Source: Undaria pinnatifida (taxonomy: Eukaryota; Sar; Phaeophyceae; Laminariales; Alariaceae). Taken from it: a stretch of DNA of 64,000 nucleotides. Location: positions 24,148,053-24,212,052 of the forward strand of contig JABAKD010000016.1 in assembly GCA_012845835.1 (NCBI GenBank). The letters run 5' to 3'. Positions 11,201 through 20,824 of this stretch are shown here, one piece after another (the stretch's first letter is position 1; each line of letters begins with the position of its first letter). The position numbers and the translations under genes were made by a program. The notes beneath the pieces were generated by a model. That model did no database searches, was not told where the DNA came from, and was given only the letters and a program-made list of their open reading frames with translations.

Positions 11201-13529
11201 TGCTTCTTGAGACCAGACACCGGGTGCTGGAGAGATTTTCACCCGATCGATAAATCTAGCAAGTAAGGATCGAAGGAAGGCACGAACCAACACTGCGACA
11301 CATTTGTACGGGAACCTCGTGGGAACTACTTGACCGTCGACACTATTTGCAGGAAACTTCACGAACACGGGCGTTACAGACAAAGCACACTGCGGCACCC
11401 TTTGGCATCCTCCCCCCATCAGGTCAAACAAACCAGACGCACTAGCGTGCTCGCAACCAGGCTACACTTCAGCCCCCCCCCGCCCCTTTCCACCCCTACT
11501 TCACAAACCGGGCCAAGACGCACCTCGAACGTCAACGAGAAGGCGGTACTGGAAGATTAGAGCCAGCGGCTCGCACATCATCTCCAACGCGGCGGCCAAG
11601 CACACCAGTGACGCAGCCTAGGGTAATGATTCGACAGACGAAAGAACAGCACTCAGGCGCCCGTTAAAAAACGCTGCTGCCCCCCTCGCACGACAGAACC
11701 ACTTCTTTGTGCACGACGATCGCCGCAAGGAAGCAACGCGATTCGCCGTGAACATTTTCCGCGCAAGTACAACTGTGCTGCTGTACGTGCCATCGTATAT
11801 CCACATGCCACGGCCACCACGTGGCAGTAGTTTGCGTGGGTTGGGTTTGGGTTAGGTGGGGCGGGTTGCGGCGGTGACAGTGGGTAGTGGTGGGCTGGAA
11901 TTGTTTGAGTTGTACATTGACAGCTTTAGACATTTTTCGTACGTTACGGCAGGTTACGGCGACTTTCGATGGTGTGATAGGATAGGTATCGATGGATTTC
12001 AGTAGCTACCAGTAGCTTTCGTTACCTTTCGCTAGGGGGTGAGGTTTACTTTGAACTTTGGGGTCAGGGACAGACGGGCAACGGGAAGCAGGTCAACGAA
12101 AGCAATGGAGATCCTAACCCGCCCTCCATCCGACGTGCTCCGTCCCTGCATTGCAAGGATGCGAGGGTCTATAGTCTTATGACTACGGCTGTGCATGAAA
12201 TGAGCCCCCCCCCCCCCCCCCCCCCCCCGCCATCGCCTTCGCGTCCATACACAGAACGCAACGCACCTGTCGGTTCTCCTCGACACCGTAGAAGGAATCA
12301 TTCCGGATGACCCAGGGGTAGGCCAGCTGGACCACGCCCGCGAACGCTAATCCGACGGGCACCGAGAGCCATGCTGTATTGACGAATCGCTGTCGTTGCT
12401 GCTGCTGTTGCTGTTTTTCTTCCCGCCATCTCCTCTCACCCGCGCCTTCCCCGTTCCCCCCGCCCCCCTCGGTCTCGGCAGGAGCGCGTGAGCGGGCCAG
12501 GGCAACTCGAAATGGCTCTCGAGCGAGGAAAAGAGCCGTGGAGGAGATAAGCTCAAGGGTGATGGCCGCCGCTCCATACTCTTCGAGAGCGGACGTAGCC
12601 CTTTTCCCGGCTTTACCTCCGAGGCCGTCATCGCCGTCAGAATCTGCTGAGAGCATCGCTCGATGAAGGAGAACGTTCAGAACGAATGTGGAGGCCCTCT
12701 TGGAAAGAGGGAAGACGGAGAAGGGCGGAGACAGCGGCAGAAACGGAAGCGGCGAGAGAGTGGCGCGTCCGTCAGCTCTAGCGTCGTGCGTGGGGTGTTT
12801 GTTTAGCTACAAGCGTCGCAGAGGCTTTTCGGTGGTTTCGTCGTGCCCGCAATGTAATTTATGGTTGTGGCCTCCGCGGAAACTTTGTGCACTCGCACTC
12901 ACCGGCATAGGCGTATACAGTTTTAATATTCCTAGCATACGCATTCGTACAAGGGCTCGAGACAGACAGAAAGACCCAAAGGGCTCGACCTCCTAGCCGG
13001 AGAGTAACCGATCTCCGTTGGAAAAGTCACGACGTTCACGAATCGTCGACGCCGATGCTGTAGCGTCGTATACATGTGGCACAACAGTATCACGAATCTA
13101 AGCTACAACTGCTGTAACGTACAACGCGCAAACCCAACCTCCAACATCTGACAGACCGACACCAACTGCGCGTACAAGTATCGGTTATCGGTACGAGTAC
13201 TGCTGTACCAGGTACTTTGGGTAACTACTCTTGAGTTAGCAGAGCTTCGCTGGTTTCACCCCCAGTTCACGAGCCCACACCTGAATGAGAGCCAGCACTA
13301 TAAGAAGGGACCCTCCGCGCACGGCTGCCCCGACAACCGCATCCGCAGCTTCCGAGCTCGATGGGGTGAAACCGCCATTATCGAAACAATCCGCAGTGGG
13401 CCGTTTCAGGCTGAGTGACACTCTATCGTTGCCCCTGATTGTTCCAGCTACGGATACCTCGACATTACCGCATCTGGGGCCGTTTCCCGCGTCTCCTCTC
13501 CGCCGCCGAAGCTCCATAGCACGAACCAT
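8201..13529 (-). CDS. RFT1: RFT1 family protein (ER lipid-linked oligosaccharide)
   Basis: RFT1 is a multi-spanning ER membrane protein needed for Man5GlcNAc2-PP-dolichol to reach the lumen in N-glycosylation; whether it is the flippase itself is debated. Five exons read in the - direction: 13529-13281, 12698-12267, 11617-11524, 10935-9657 and 8792-8201 (stop), with phases 0, 0, 1 and 2 all closing, giving 881 aa. Family landmarks appear in order: GGSLLIVLALIQ joined to R-x-S-TFVLN (exons 1-2); TALFLAREPFRVAL (exon 2); an ALEMMCEPLAL segment (exon 3); VRAESAAVL (exon 3-4 join); SLLKHVLTEGDKIVL, EQGVYAIASGYGSLAAR and QPVEEAARLMFSKL (exon 4); FGTRGLVMANASGMACR (exon 5). The protein is much longer than usual (about 540 aa) because of low-complexity insertions in exon 2 (Gly/Glu/Gln), exon 4 (Ala/Thr/Pro, Asp/Gly) and exon 5. 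ATG 13529 is the first in-frame ATG; 13517 is an alternative. Confidence 0.9.
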
Positions 13530-13781
13530 GCAGTACACAGCACGGCCGAGGACAAGAGTGATCCTCACTTGCCTCCCGCAACGTTACAAGGTGCAACAAC
13601 CACGAGGGACTTGGGACTTATATATACGAGTTCGGTTTCTTCGGGAGTTCCATCCTTGTTAAAGCGTGCATGGGACGGAGATACGGGACAATATCCCTCA
13701 GCCCTGTGCGTGCTGCTAGCTCGTCTGCTGTCTCTAGTCTGCTGGAGCCGCTCTTCGTCTTGCTCTGTGTAAAGCGGTTGC
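13530..13781. promoter_or_regulatory. Putative bidirectional promoter, RFT1 / Derlin
   Basis: Only 252 bp separate the divergent start codons of RFT1 (-) and the Derlin gene (+). An 8-bp alternating TATATATA lies at 13619-13626, palindromic and therefore usable in both directions, about 90 bp from the RFT1 ATG and 155 bp from the Derlin ATG. Promoter function is inferred from position. If the Derlin signal-peptide exon is wrong, its promoter would lie further right. Confidence 0.45.
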
Positions 13782-16700
13782 ATGATGGTCCTCCGACCTG
13801 TGGCATGCGCTGCCTCCATTGCGTTACTCGCAGCAGGGCTTCGACCTGCGGTGGCTAGCGTTTTCTCTCGATTTGCGGTTGGAAGTAGTCCTTCAGCCAA
13901 CAAGCTTCGCGAGATAACAGCTTGGACGGGGGAGACGAGGTCGGGCTCCCGCCGGCGAGCTACAACACTACAGCTAGGCCAGGATGGGCAATCTCGCTTG
14001 GTACCGGAAAAAGCCAGTCGCAGAGGACCATGGGGACTCACAGCGGTACGTGACAGTGGGGAATGGGCGTAAACATGCACGGCATTGCCGACGCAGTGCG
14101 AGTATTGCATGGGTTGCATGTTGTTGCACATCGAGATATATGCCACGTTTTTCGTGTTCGACATCCTGACAGCAGAAGCTGGTGCAGCAGCAGTAGCGGC
14201 CCCAGTCCTGCAGCAGCTCTACAGCAGTACTGTCAGCAGCAGTACTACAAGAAGCAGTTTGGGATAGACTCGGGACACTAACAGTGCAAGTCATAGCCAT
14301 GAGGCAGACACCTATGATAGGTTTGCCTCCAAAAGACGAAGGAGTGCCGGTACTCCTTGCACGACGTCGCTAAGACGCAACCGCCGTCTCTGTGAAAGCG
14401 CAAGTGTGCGGTTTTTAGCTGCTTTCGACAGTTGACACGTGCCGCGAGCTCACGCAGCGCGATCAAAGCAAGGCAGCCTCGGCAGCGTTACCAGTTGTAC
14501 TCTTCGTGGGTCGTTTGGTTATCCTCCTTGGGACTGCAGGGGAATCCTTTTCGTTACAGTTTTGATACCGTTGGAACCAATCGGCGTGTTGGTGTTGCCT
14601 CGTGCCAACACGGTCAGAATAACGAAATGCTGCTGCTGCCGCTGTTGGGACTGTTGCTCTTAATATTGCGTACTGCCAAGCTGCTATTGCTGGGTGTCGT
14701 TTCTAGTCCTGCTGTGCTGTCGCGGTTGTTGTTGCTGCTACTGCTGTTGCTGTTGTTGCTGCTGCTATTGTCCTGTCGCGGCTGTTGTTCCTGTTGCTGC
14801 TGCCGTTTGACGTTGCTGCTGCTGGTGTTTCTGTTGCTGCTGGTGTTCCTGTTGCTACTGCTTCTACCGTATATTGGTACAGATAAGCGGTTTACGGGGT
14901 GGGGCTTCGGGTGAAGGCACCGAGGAAGATGCCGATAGCTCTGAAGACCTGGATGATGATGACTTCGACGATGGCATGATGAACGAGGAAGACTTTGGGG
15001 AAGCCAACTTCGTGGACAGGCTCAAGCAGGACTGGCGGAAGACGCCCATTATCACAAGGACATTCTTCCAGGTGATTTTTTACCCTGTTTCGTTCGCCCT
15101 GCCCTTCTCGGCGGCAGTGGCAAGGTTGTGCTACAAGTAGTACTCAGATAGTTTGCTCTCGCTAGGAACTCACGCAGCACAATATTTGCAGCTGTGGTCA
15201 ACATGCGTCCGTTTTTGGACGGTAGTTGTTGTCGTTATTACCCCATCGTCTCGAAAAGCCCGTGGTCACAAAGCAGCTTCTGTATATAGTATATCTGGAG
15301 TAAAGGAAAAAAAGCAAATCAAGAATCAGGAAAATAAAAGTGTGAGAGGATTCGCACACAAAGCACAGCGCCTATACCAGAGGAAGGTTCTCTAAGGATG
15401 GACAATTGTGATTGGCTTATGGGGAGAATTTTCGGCAAATTCAGCATATGAAACACGCGTACTGTAAGCATTTTACATGATTGATAAATATGATTGATGG
15501 TGATTACGCCGAACTGGGCGATGTGGTTGCGGCACTGCTGCTGTGGGACTTGCCGAGAGATGGCCCACGTACATGGCGCATACGTGAGAGAGACGCGCGC
15601 AGCACAGACGCTCAGACAATCGACGCCGCACGGCGCAGCCGGCGGCCCGCCGGTGTTGTAATGGTACATCCTGCTGTAGTATATATAGTTGCGTTTCTCG
15701 GAGCCTGCGTCTCTGTCGCTGCGACGACGAGGACCTATTAGTAGGTGGTGGGTAGAGAAGTCAGGGCCGACGTAAGTTTGTTTACAAACAACGTCCGTCT
15801 TGTTACACAGACAGGTCATGTGCGTGCGTGTGCCCACGCCGCCACCGCCGCAGCAGCAGCAGCAGCAGCACACCACCACCACCACCACCACACTTCAAGA
15901 GCAAGCGGCAGTTTCGTTTCCGTGGCCGCGGGCCCCCGCGCCTGCGAGCGGCAGGGGGTTGGCCGAGCTTGTTCAAAGGCACAAAGCAGCAGCACTCCGT
16001 GTACGTACGTGAAAAACGAAAAACCCCAAAACAGTCTAAAATCAATTATAACGAACCTGCCTGATCCACGAGACATACCAGGTTTTGTGTTTGCTTGCGT
16101 GTACACCCACTCCTCAGAAGAAGACCGCCACCACCACCACCACCAGACTACAAGACCATCAAGCAACAGATTAGTATCCGTGGTCCCGGGCCTTTGCGCC
16201 TGCTGCGGTAGCCAGCATCCCCTGCAGGGCGAGTTCAATGGAACACAGCAGCGATTTACTACGTAAAAATATCAGAACCCAATCTAAAACCAAGATATAA
16301 CGAACTCTCCCCAGGCAAAACATTCCGATAGTTTAATGCCTAGAAAAAGATTCCCCAGGTATGGGATCGGAGCCGGAAATAAGGAAAATGGCATGGCAAG
16401 CATTACAGGACAGGTGGCATCGGATCGACAATTGATGGGATCGACGATGCGTTTCACCCCACTGAAACGAAATAAACGTCGGGCCGGTACACGCCTCTTT
16501 TTCGGCCGCGATCTACTAGCGCCGAGTCTCTTTAAGTTAGCGTCGCGTTAAATATTGGCAATCCTACGGGGTGTGGCAAGAAAGAAACAGCATTATGCCT
16601 TGTGTACCGATTGTGGCTGGTGCTGGTGCTGCTGCTCTAAAATGTGTAGGTCTGCCGCTGGACGTGGCATTTTTTTGTTTGTAACATCCCCATACATTTC

Positions 16701-19611
16701 CGCCCTACGTTTTACTCCAAGTAGTAATTAACCCTCCCTTTACCACCCACCGCGACCTCCGCCCTTGCTGCAGGTTAGCATCGGCATCGCTGTCATCGCA
16801 GGTGTATTCAACGCCAACCAGTGGCCGAATGCCCTCCTCCTCGACTGGAAGCCGGCCGTCTTCAAGTTGCAGCTGTGGCGACTCTTCACGCCTTTCTTGT
16901 ACCTTGGACCACTGGGGCTCAACTTTATGCTCACGACCCACTTCGCGTGGACGTACATGAGCCAGCTGGAGAAACTTCACTACCGGGAGCCTCACACGTT
17001 CGTCATGCTCCTGGCATTCGGCATGGGAAGGTAAGATGCGGCTGGTGTTACGGCTGGATGAGACGGCCGTATGACAAGTAGAGCCGTGTGTTGGTGCCGA
17101 TGTTTTTCCGTATTGCCGGGTATTGACCAATACCATGTTGTTACATGGTAACGATTTTCAGTTAGAATACGTCGTTTCACGTCGAAAAAAATCCGGACTG
17201 TCGCCTCCGACGGTGCTGGTCCAAGTTCATGCGAAAGGTGGCTTCATGGCGAAAACTTTCCAAACTCCCAGGTGAAAGACGGCCCTCCCGATATCACATT
17301 GCTTACTCATCCCCCCCTCCGTCCCTTCCCTGAACGAAAAGTTTCTTTCTAAGTGCGTTGCCTTATACGGATGTACTGCCCCGACGATGTGTGACACGCA
17401 CCTCTCTCCTCCCGCGCTCCCTCCAAACAATGAACCGCCTGCCGTCCGATTTATCTGGCAACCCATCGCTCCCGCGTTCGAAGCCTCTTGTTGCTCACGC
17501 TTGCGACGGGCGGTGACATCAACTCGAGCTACACTCTAGGCCACAGCCTGAGTTGTTTCTTGGTGATGGTCTGGAGCCGCAAGTTTGCGGGCACGAAGGT
17601 GAGAAGCAAGATTTTCTTATAACGGGATATTGGGGGGTGATGGTGCCGGACGCATAGTTACAATAAGCGTAAATACTAGGTTTTAGCATGGATTTCATCG
17701 ACCGTACACCCGTGACCGATGATCCTTTTTTTGTCGGACCGCCATTATACATCTTTGGCGAGAAGGGGACCACGGTTACGGTTCGGAGGGCACTTTCTCA
17801 CAAGGACGGAAAAAGCACCCTTTACACGTCGGACAATTACCGCTACCGTCACCATTTACCGTTCAATTTTTTCTCGCGCGCCGTCGCCACTGCTGGTGCA
17901 GTATTTCTGCGCAGTACTACTCCACCACGAGGAGCGCGCCCTCCCCGTTAAAAACGCATACAAGTACAAGGTGTTATGTTGGGATTCCCTTTACAAAAAA
18001 TAGTTTTGGCCTCCCTTGCTCTCTTGGAAACGCAATATCAACGAACGATCTCCCCCCTGCCCCCGACCCCCCCTCGGCGTAAACAATCGGCGAAGGTTAA
18101 CGTCCTGGACATGTTCGAACTGCCGACGGAGTTGCTCCCGTACTTCTTCGTGGCGCAGACGTTGATGATGGAGGGTGTGGTGCCCTGGGTGGACCTCAGC
18201 GGCCTCCTCATCGGCTACGCCTGGCAGGTGAACTTATGTGGTACTTACCAAATCGCCTGCATCGACAGGCACACAAAGGAACACAGACCGACCGCACCGA
18301 CCGCTTGCAGAGATAACGGCTTTGTGGATGGCGTGTTCTTGGTGCTGCTGTGGCGGATGGTTGGCTTGTGAATAATGGTACTCATTATAGCAAGCCGCGT
18401 TAAGATGTAGGGTGAGGCAACACGCTAGATTGTATGGCAGACGCGTTGACTTGTTATTTGTACTCCCGTTGAGTGGTTCTTCACGCTTCCCTTCTCTTGT
18501 TGGCCGCGTCCTCGCGCCTTCTTATTGGTGGGAGTAAATTTGGATTTAGGTTGGTTATTTCGGTCAATTTTTCACGGTTCCCTTCTCTTTTTGGCTAGTT
18601 CTTCGCGCCTTTCGTGTCTTATCGGTTGGCTCCTCACGCCCCCCTGGTTTTGTTGATTGCTTCCCCACACCACTATTTTATTATTTATTCGCTCCTGAGC
18701 CTCCTTACATTTTTTTAATGGTTCTCACACGCCCCTCATCCTGCCCGTTGATTCCTCACACCTCTCCTCTCTATCTGGTTGGCCACTTCCCCCCCCCCCC
18801 CCCCCCCGCCCCTCCATTCCAGACTTTGTCCTTGAAGGGTCTTCTGAAGGCCCCCAAGCCCCTGGTCGACCTCTTCCGCAACAACGCCTTCTTACGTGCG
18901 GAATACGCAAGGGCCGGCAAGGAGTATGGCCAAGAAATTCCGTTGAACGATGACGAAGAAGAAGGGCCACCGCCTCAGGCAGCAGATAGGAAAGATAACA
19001 ATGAGGAAGAACAAGACGAAATGTCCGTGCCAGAAAAGCGGGAAAAGCGGGGAGAAGGGGGTCGCGTGGGGGTGCCGGCGGGTGCGGGTGCGAGAGGGAG
19101 GCAAGCCGCTGAGGTGGGAGCTGGGGCGAGGCGGAGAGGAGGGGGGGTGGAGGCGGATTCATCATCACAGGAGGAGGAAGAGGAAGAAGAGGAAGAAGAG
19201 GAAGAGGAAGGGGAGGAGGAGGAAGAAGAGGAAGAGGAAGAGGAAGGGGAGGAGGAGGAAGAGGAGGCGCAGTCAGGGGCGTCACGTGGAAGCGATGACG
19301 AGGAGGAGGGGAGGGAGGAGGATGCAGCCAGTACCGATGGCGAGTGGGGCGCCGGGGGGGAGGGAGAGGACGAGTCGTGGTTGGAAGAGGGCAACGACCT
19401 GGAGGACTTGGAAGAGTTTGATGAAGAAATGGAGAGCATGCTAGAGGAGCTCGAGGGTGGGCTTGATAGTGACTCGGGCTCTAGCGAGGGGGAAGTGTCG
19501 GAGGAATTGTCCGGTTCCGAGGAATCGTTCGGGGAATCTTCAGAGGAATTGTCGGGGGAATCATCGGAGTACCCATCTGAAGATTCTTCCGACAAATCGT
19601 CCGAGGTTTAA
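13782..19611 (+). CDS. Derlin family protein with N-terminal leader and acidic tail
   Basis: Derlins are rhomboid-like pseudoproteases that move proteins across the ER membrane for degradation; algae with secondary red plastids have extra copies (sDer1, SELMA) importing proteins across the periplastid membrane. Six exons: 13782-14045, 14883-15071, 16774-17030, 17484-17598, 18096-18227 and 18823-19611 (TAA), giving 581 aa; phases 0, 0, 2, 0, 0 all close. Exon 2 has the amphipathic W-R-K-T-P-I-I-T-R-T start. Exon 3 has the Derlin LWRLFTPFLYLGP segment (WR motif), exon 4 CFLVMVWSRK and exon 5 LPYFFVAQTLMMEG. Exon 1 (MMVLRPVACAASIALLAAG, then AVASVF) looks like a signal peptide followed by a Ser/Arg-rich transit-like stretch, suggesting plastid-periplasm routing. 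The roughly 240-residue tail is extremely Glu/Ser-rich. The Derlin core is firm; exon 1 is less sure. Without it, translation could start at an ATG in exon 2, giving an ordinary ER Derlin. Confidence 0.82.
14600..14870 (+). repeat. TTG/CTG trinucleotide-rich stretch in Derlin intron 1
   Basis: Imperfect TTG/CTG triplets create a poly-Leu open frame that is not coding. The stretch supplies the pyrimidine-rich tract before the acceptor at 14881-14882. Confidence 0.75.
15826..16160. repeat. CAC/CAG trinucleotide patches in Derlin intron 2
   Basis: CAG repeats followed by CAC repeats at about 15850-15892, and a second CAC patch at 16129-16145 followed by related sequence. The two flanks (about 15893-16020 and 16146-16300) resemble each other, so this is probably a local duplication in intron 2. 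Non-coding in the gene model. Confidence 0.6.
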
Positions 19612-19667
19612 CTTTTGCCCACGTGTGTTGTAACGGACATGCGTGGTAGTAATGTAGATGTTCTCAT

Positions 19668-19673
19668 AATAAA
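19668..19673 (+). promoter_or_regulatory. AATAAA polyadenylation signal of Derlin gene
   Basis: Canonical hexamer 57 bp after the TAA stop at 19611, in a suitable position for 3'-end formation of the Derlin transcript. Confidence 0.5.
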
Positions 19674-20824
19674 ACGCTGAAGAAGCTCGATGTAGTGTGA
19701 AACGATGCGGGGCACTTTCATTTTTGGAGTGAAAGGTGCAACAGCAGCCGTACTTCTGTAGTACTCGAGCGCGATGTTGGTCGCGAGTCGTTACATTTCA
19801 GCCCGGGTGGTAATGTTACTTGGGTCTCTATTTCGTACTTGGCTTGTTTTCGGTCAGAAAAGACACCCGCAAGTAACGGGTCGACCGGTAACCAATGCGG
19901 TCGCGGTATCTCGGGCTCGAAACCCGTCTGTGCCATACTACTGATTTGGGATGCTGACACGTTAAGTACGCGGCGACGCACCTATTTAGGTTCGCGATTG
20001 ACGCGCCACTCGACATTGTAAACGTTGCAGCTGCGGTGCGCTGCTTGCCTTACTTGCTTGGCTCAACAAGCTTCGACCCTCGGGTCTGCTCTTGGCTTAC
20101 TTGCATGGCTCAACAAGCTTCCAGCCTCGGGTCTACCATGTATAATCAGCGACAAATTTGATTTTGTTGTTTTGCCGTTTTTCGTCAACGTCGAGACTAT
20201 TGGGACCTTTACAGGCAGTACCGACGGCAGACGATAGAACAACTTTTCACCGTCTACGACCGCCTTTCCGCTCACGACCCGGCCCCCTTCGGCATTACAC
20301 GAAAAGGTCTGGGCGGGCGATCTCCGGCAACAATCGGGGTGCAGTGCCATATACAGACTGATATTTGTGTATACCGTATTAAAACAGCAACCTAGCTTTG
20401 CCGAACCGCAACAACACCCGGTGCGGGGCAATGCGCAGTATAGCCACAGCAGCCAGGCCGCATTTCGAAGAACCCCTTCATTGCCGACCCGAAGCACCCC
20501 GTGCTCTTCATATGTACAGAGCCTAGATATTGCCGAATATATTTTGTTTCAACCATAACTACAGATATCTTACTCCCCCGAGCTGCTCCCTGTTGCCAGA
20601 AAAATATCGTGTTCCACCCGGCCTGCCACTAATGCATGGAGGATAAACGACAAAGAAAGCAAGCTTCAAGGAACCTTCATCCCACGACACCGCTTCAACG
20701 GATCTTTCGTTGCCTACATAGCAACCAAGAATTCGAAGACAGACCCTTTCATGTAAAAACATCGAAATTGTCGGTTGGATAAGCCATGGAAAGCAAAAAG
20801 GCAAAGCGAAAAGGCAAATTATTC
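19674..20824. other. Convergent intergenic region, Derlin / NSRP1
   Basis: I see no gene here. It holds an imperfect direct repeat with 47 bp period (units starting at 20052 and 20099, each containing GGCTCAACAAGCTT). It separates the 3' ends of two convergent genes. Confidence 0.5.
20052..20140. repeat. 47-bp direct repeat, two units
   Basis: Two imperfect copies, beginning ACTTGCTTGGCTCAAC and ACTTGCATGGCTCAAC, 47 bp apart, each ending near CCTCGGGTCT. No known function. Confidence 0.7.

Noticed and set aside
14432-14914. Leu-rich 160-codon frame resembling a membrane protein
   Set aside because: Caused by TTG/CTG repeats inside Derlin intron 1; the correct reading resumes only after the acceptor at 14882.
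18975-19595. Ser-rich 206-codon frame on the - strand
   Set aside because: Antisense shadow of the Glu/Ser-rich Derlin tail (GAG/GAA read backwards).
19895-19945. tRNA-like T-arm (GGGCTCGAAACCC)
   Set aside because: No TTC in the loop, and no matching D-arm or acceptor stem within tRNA distance.
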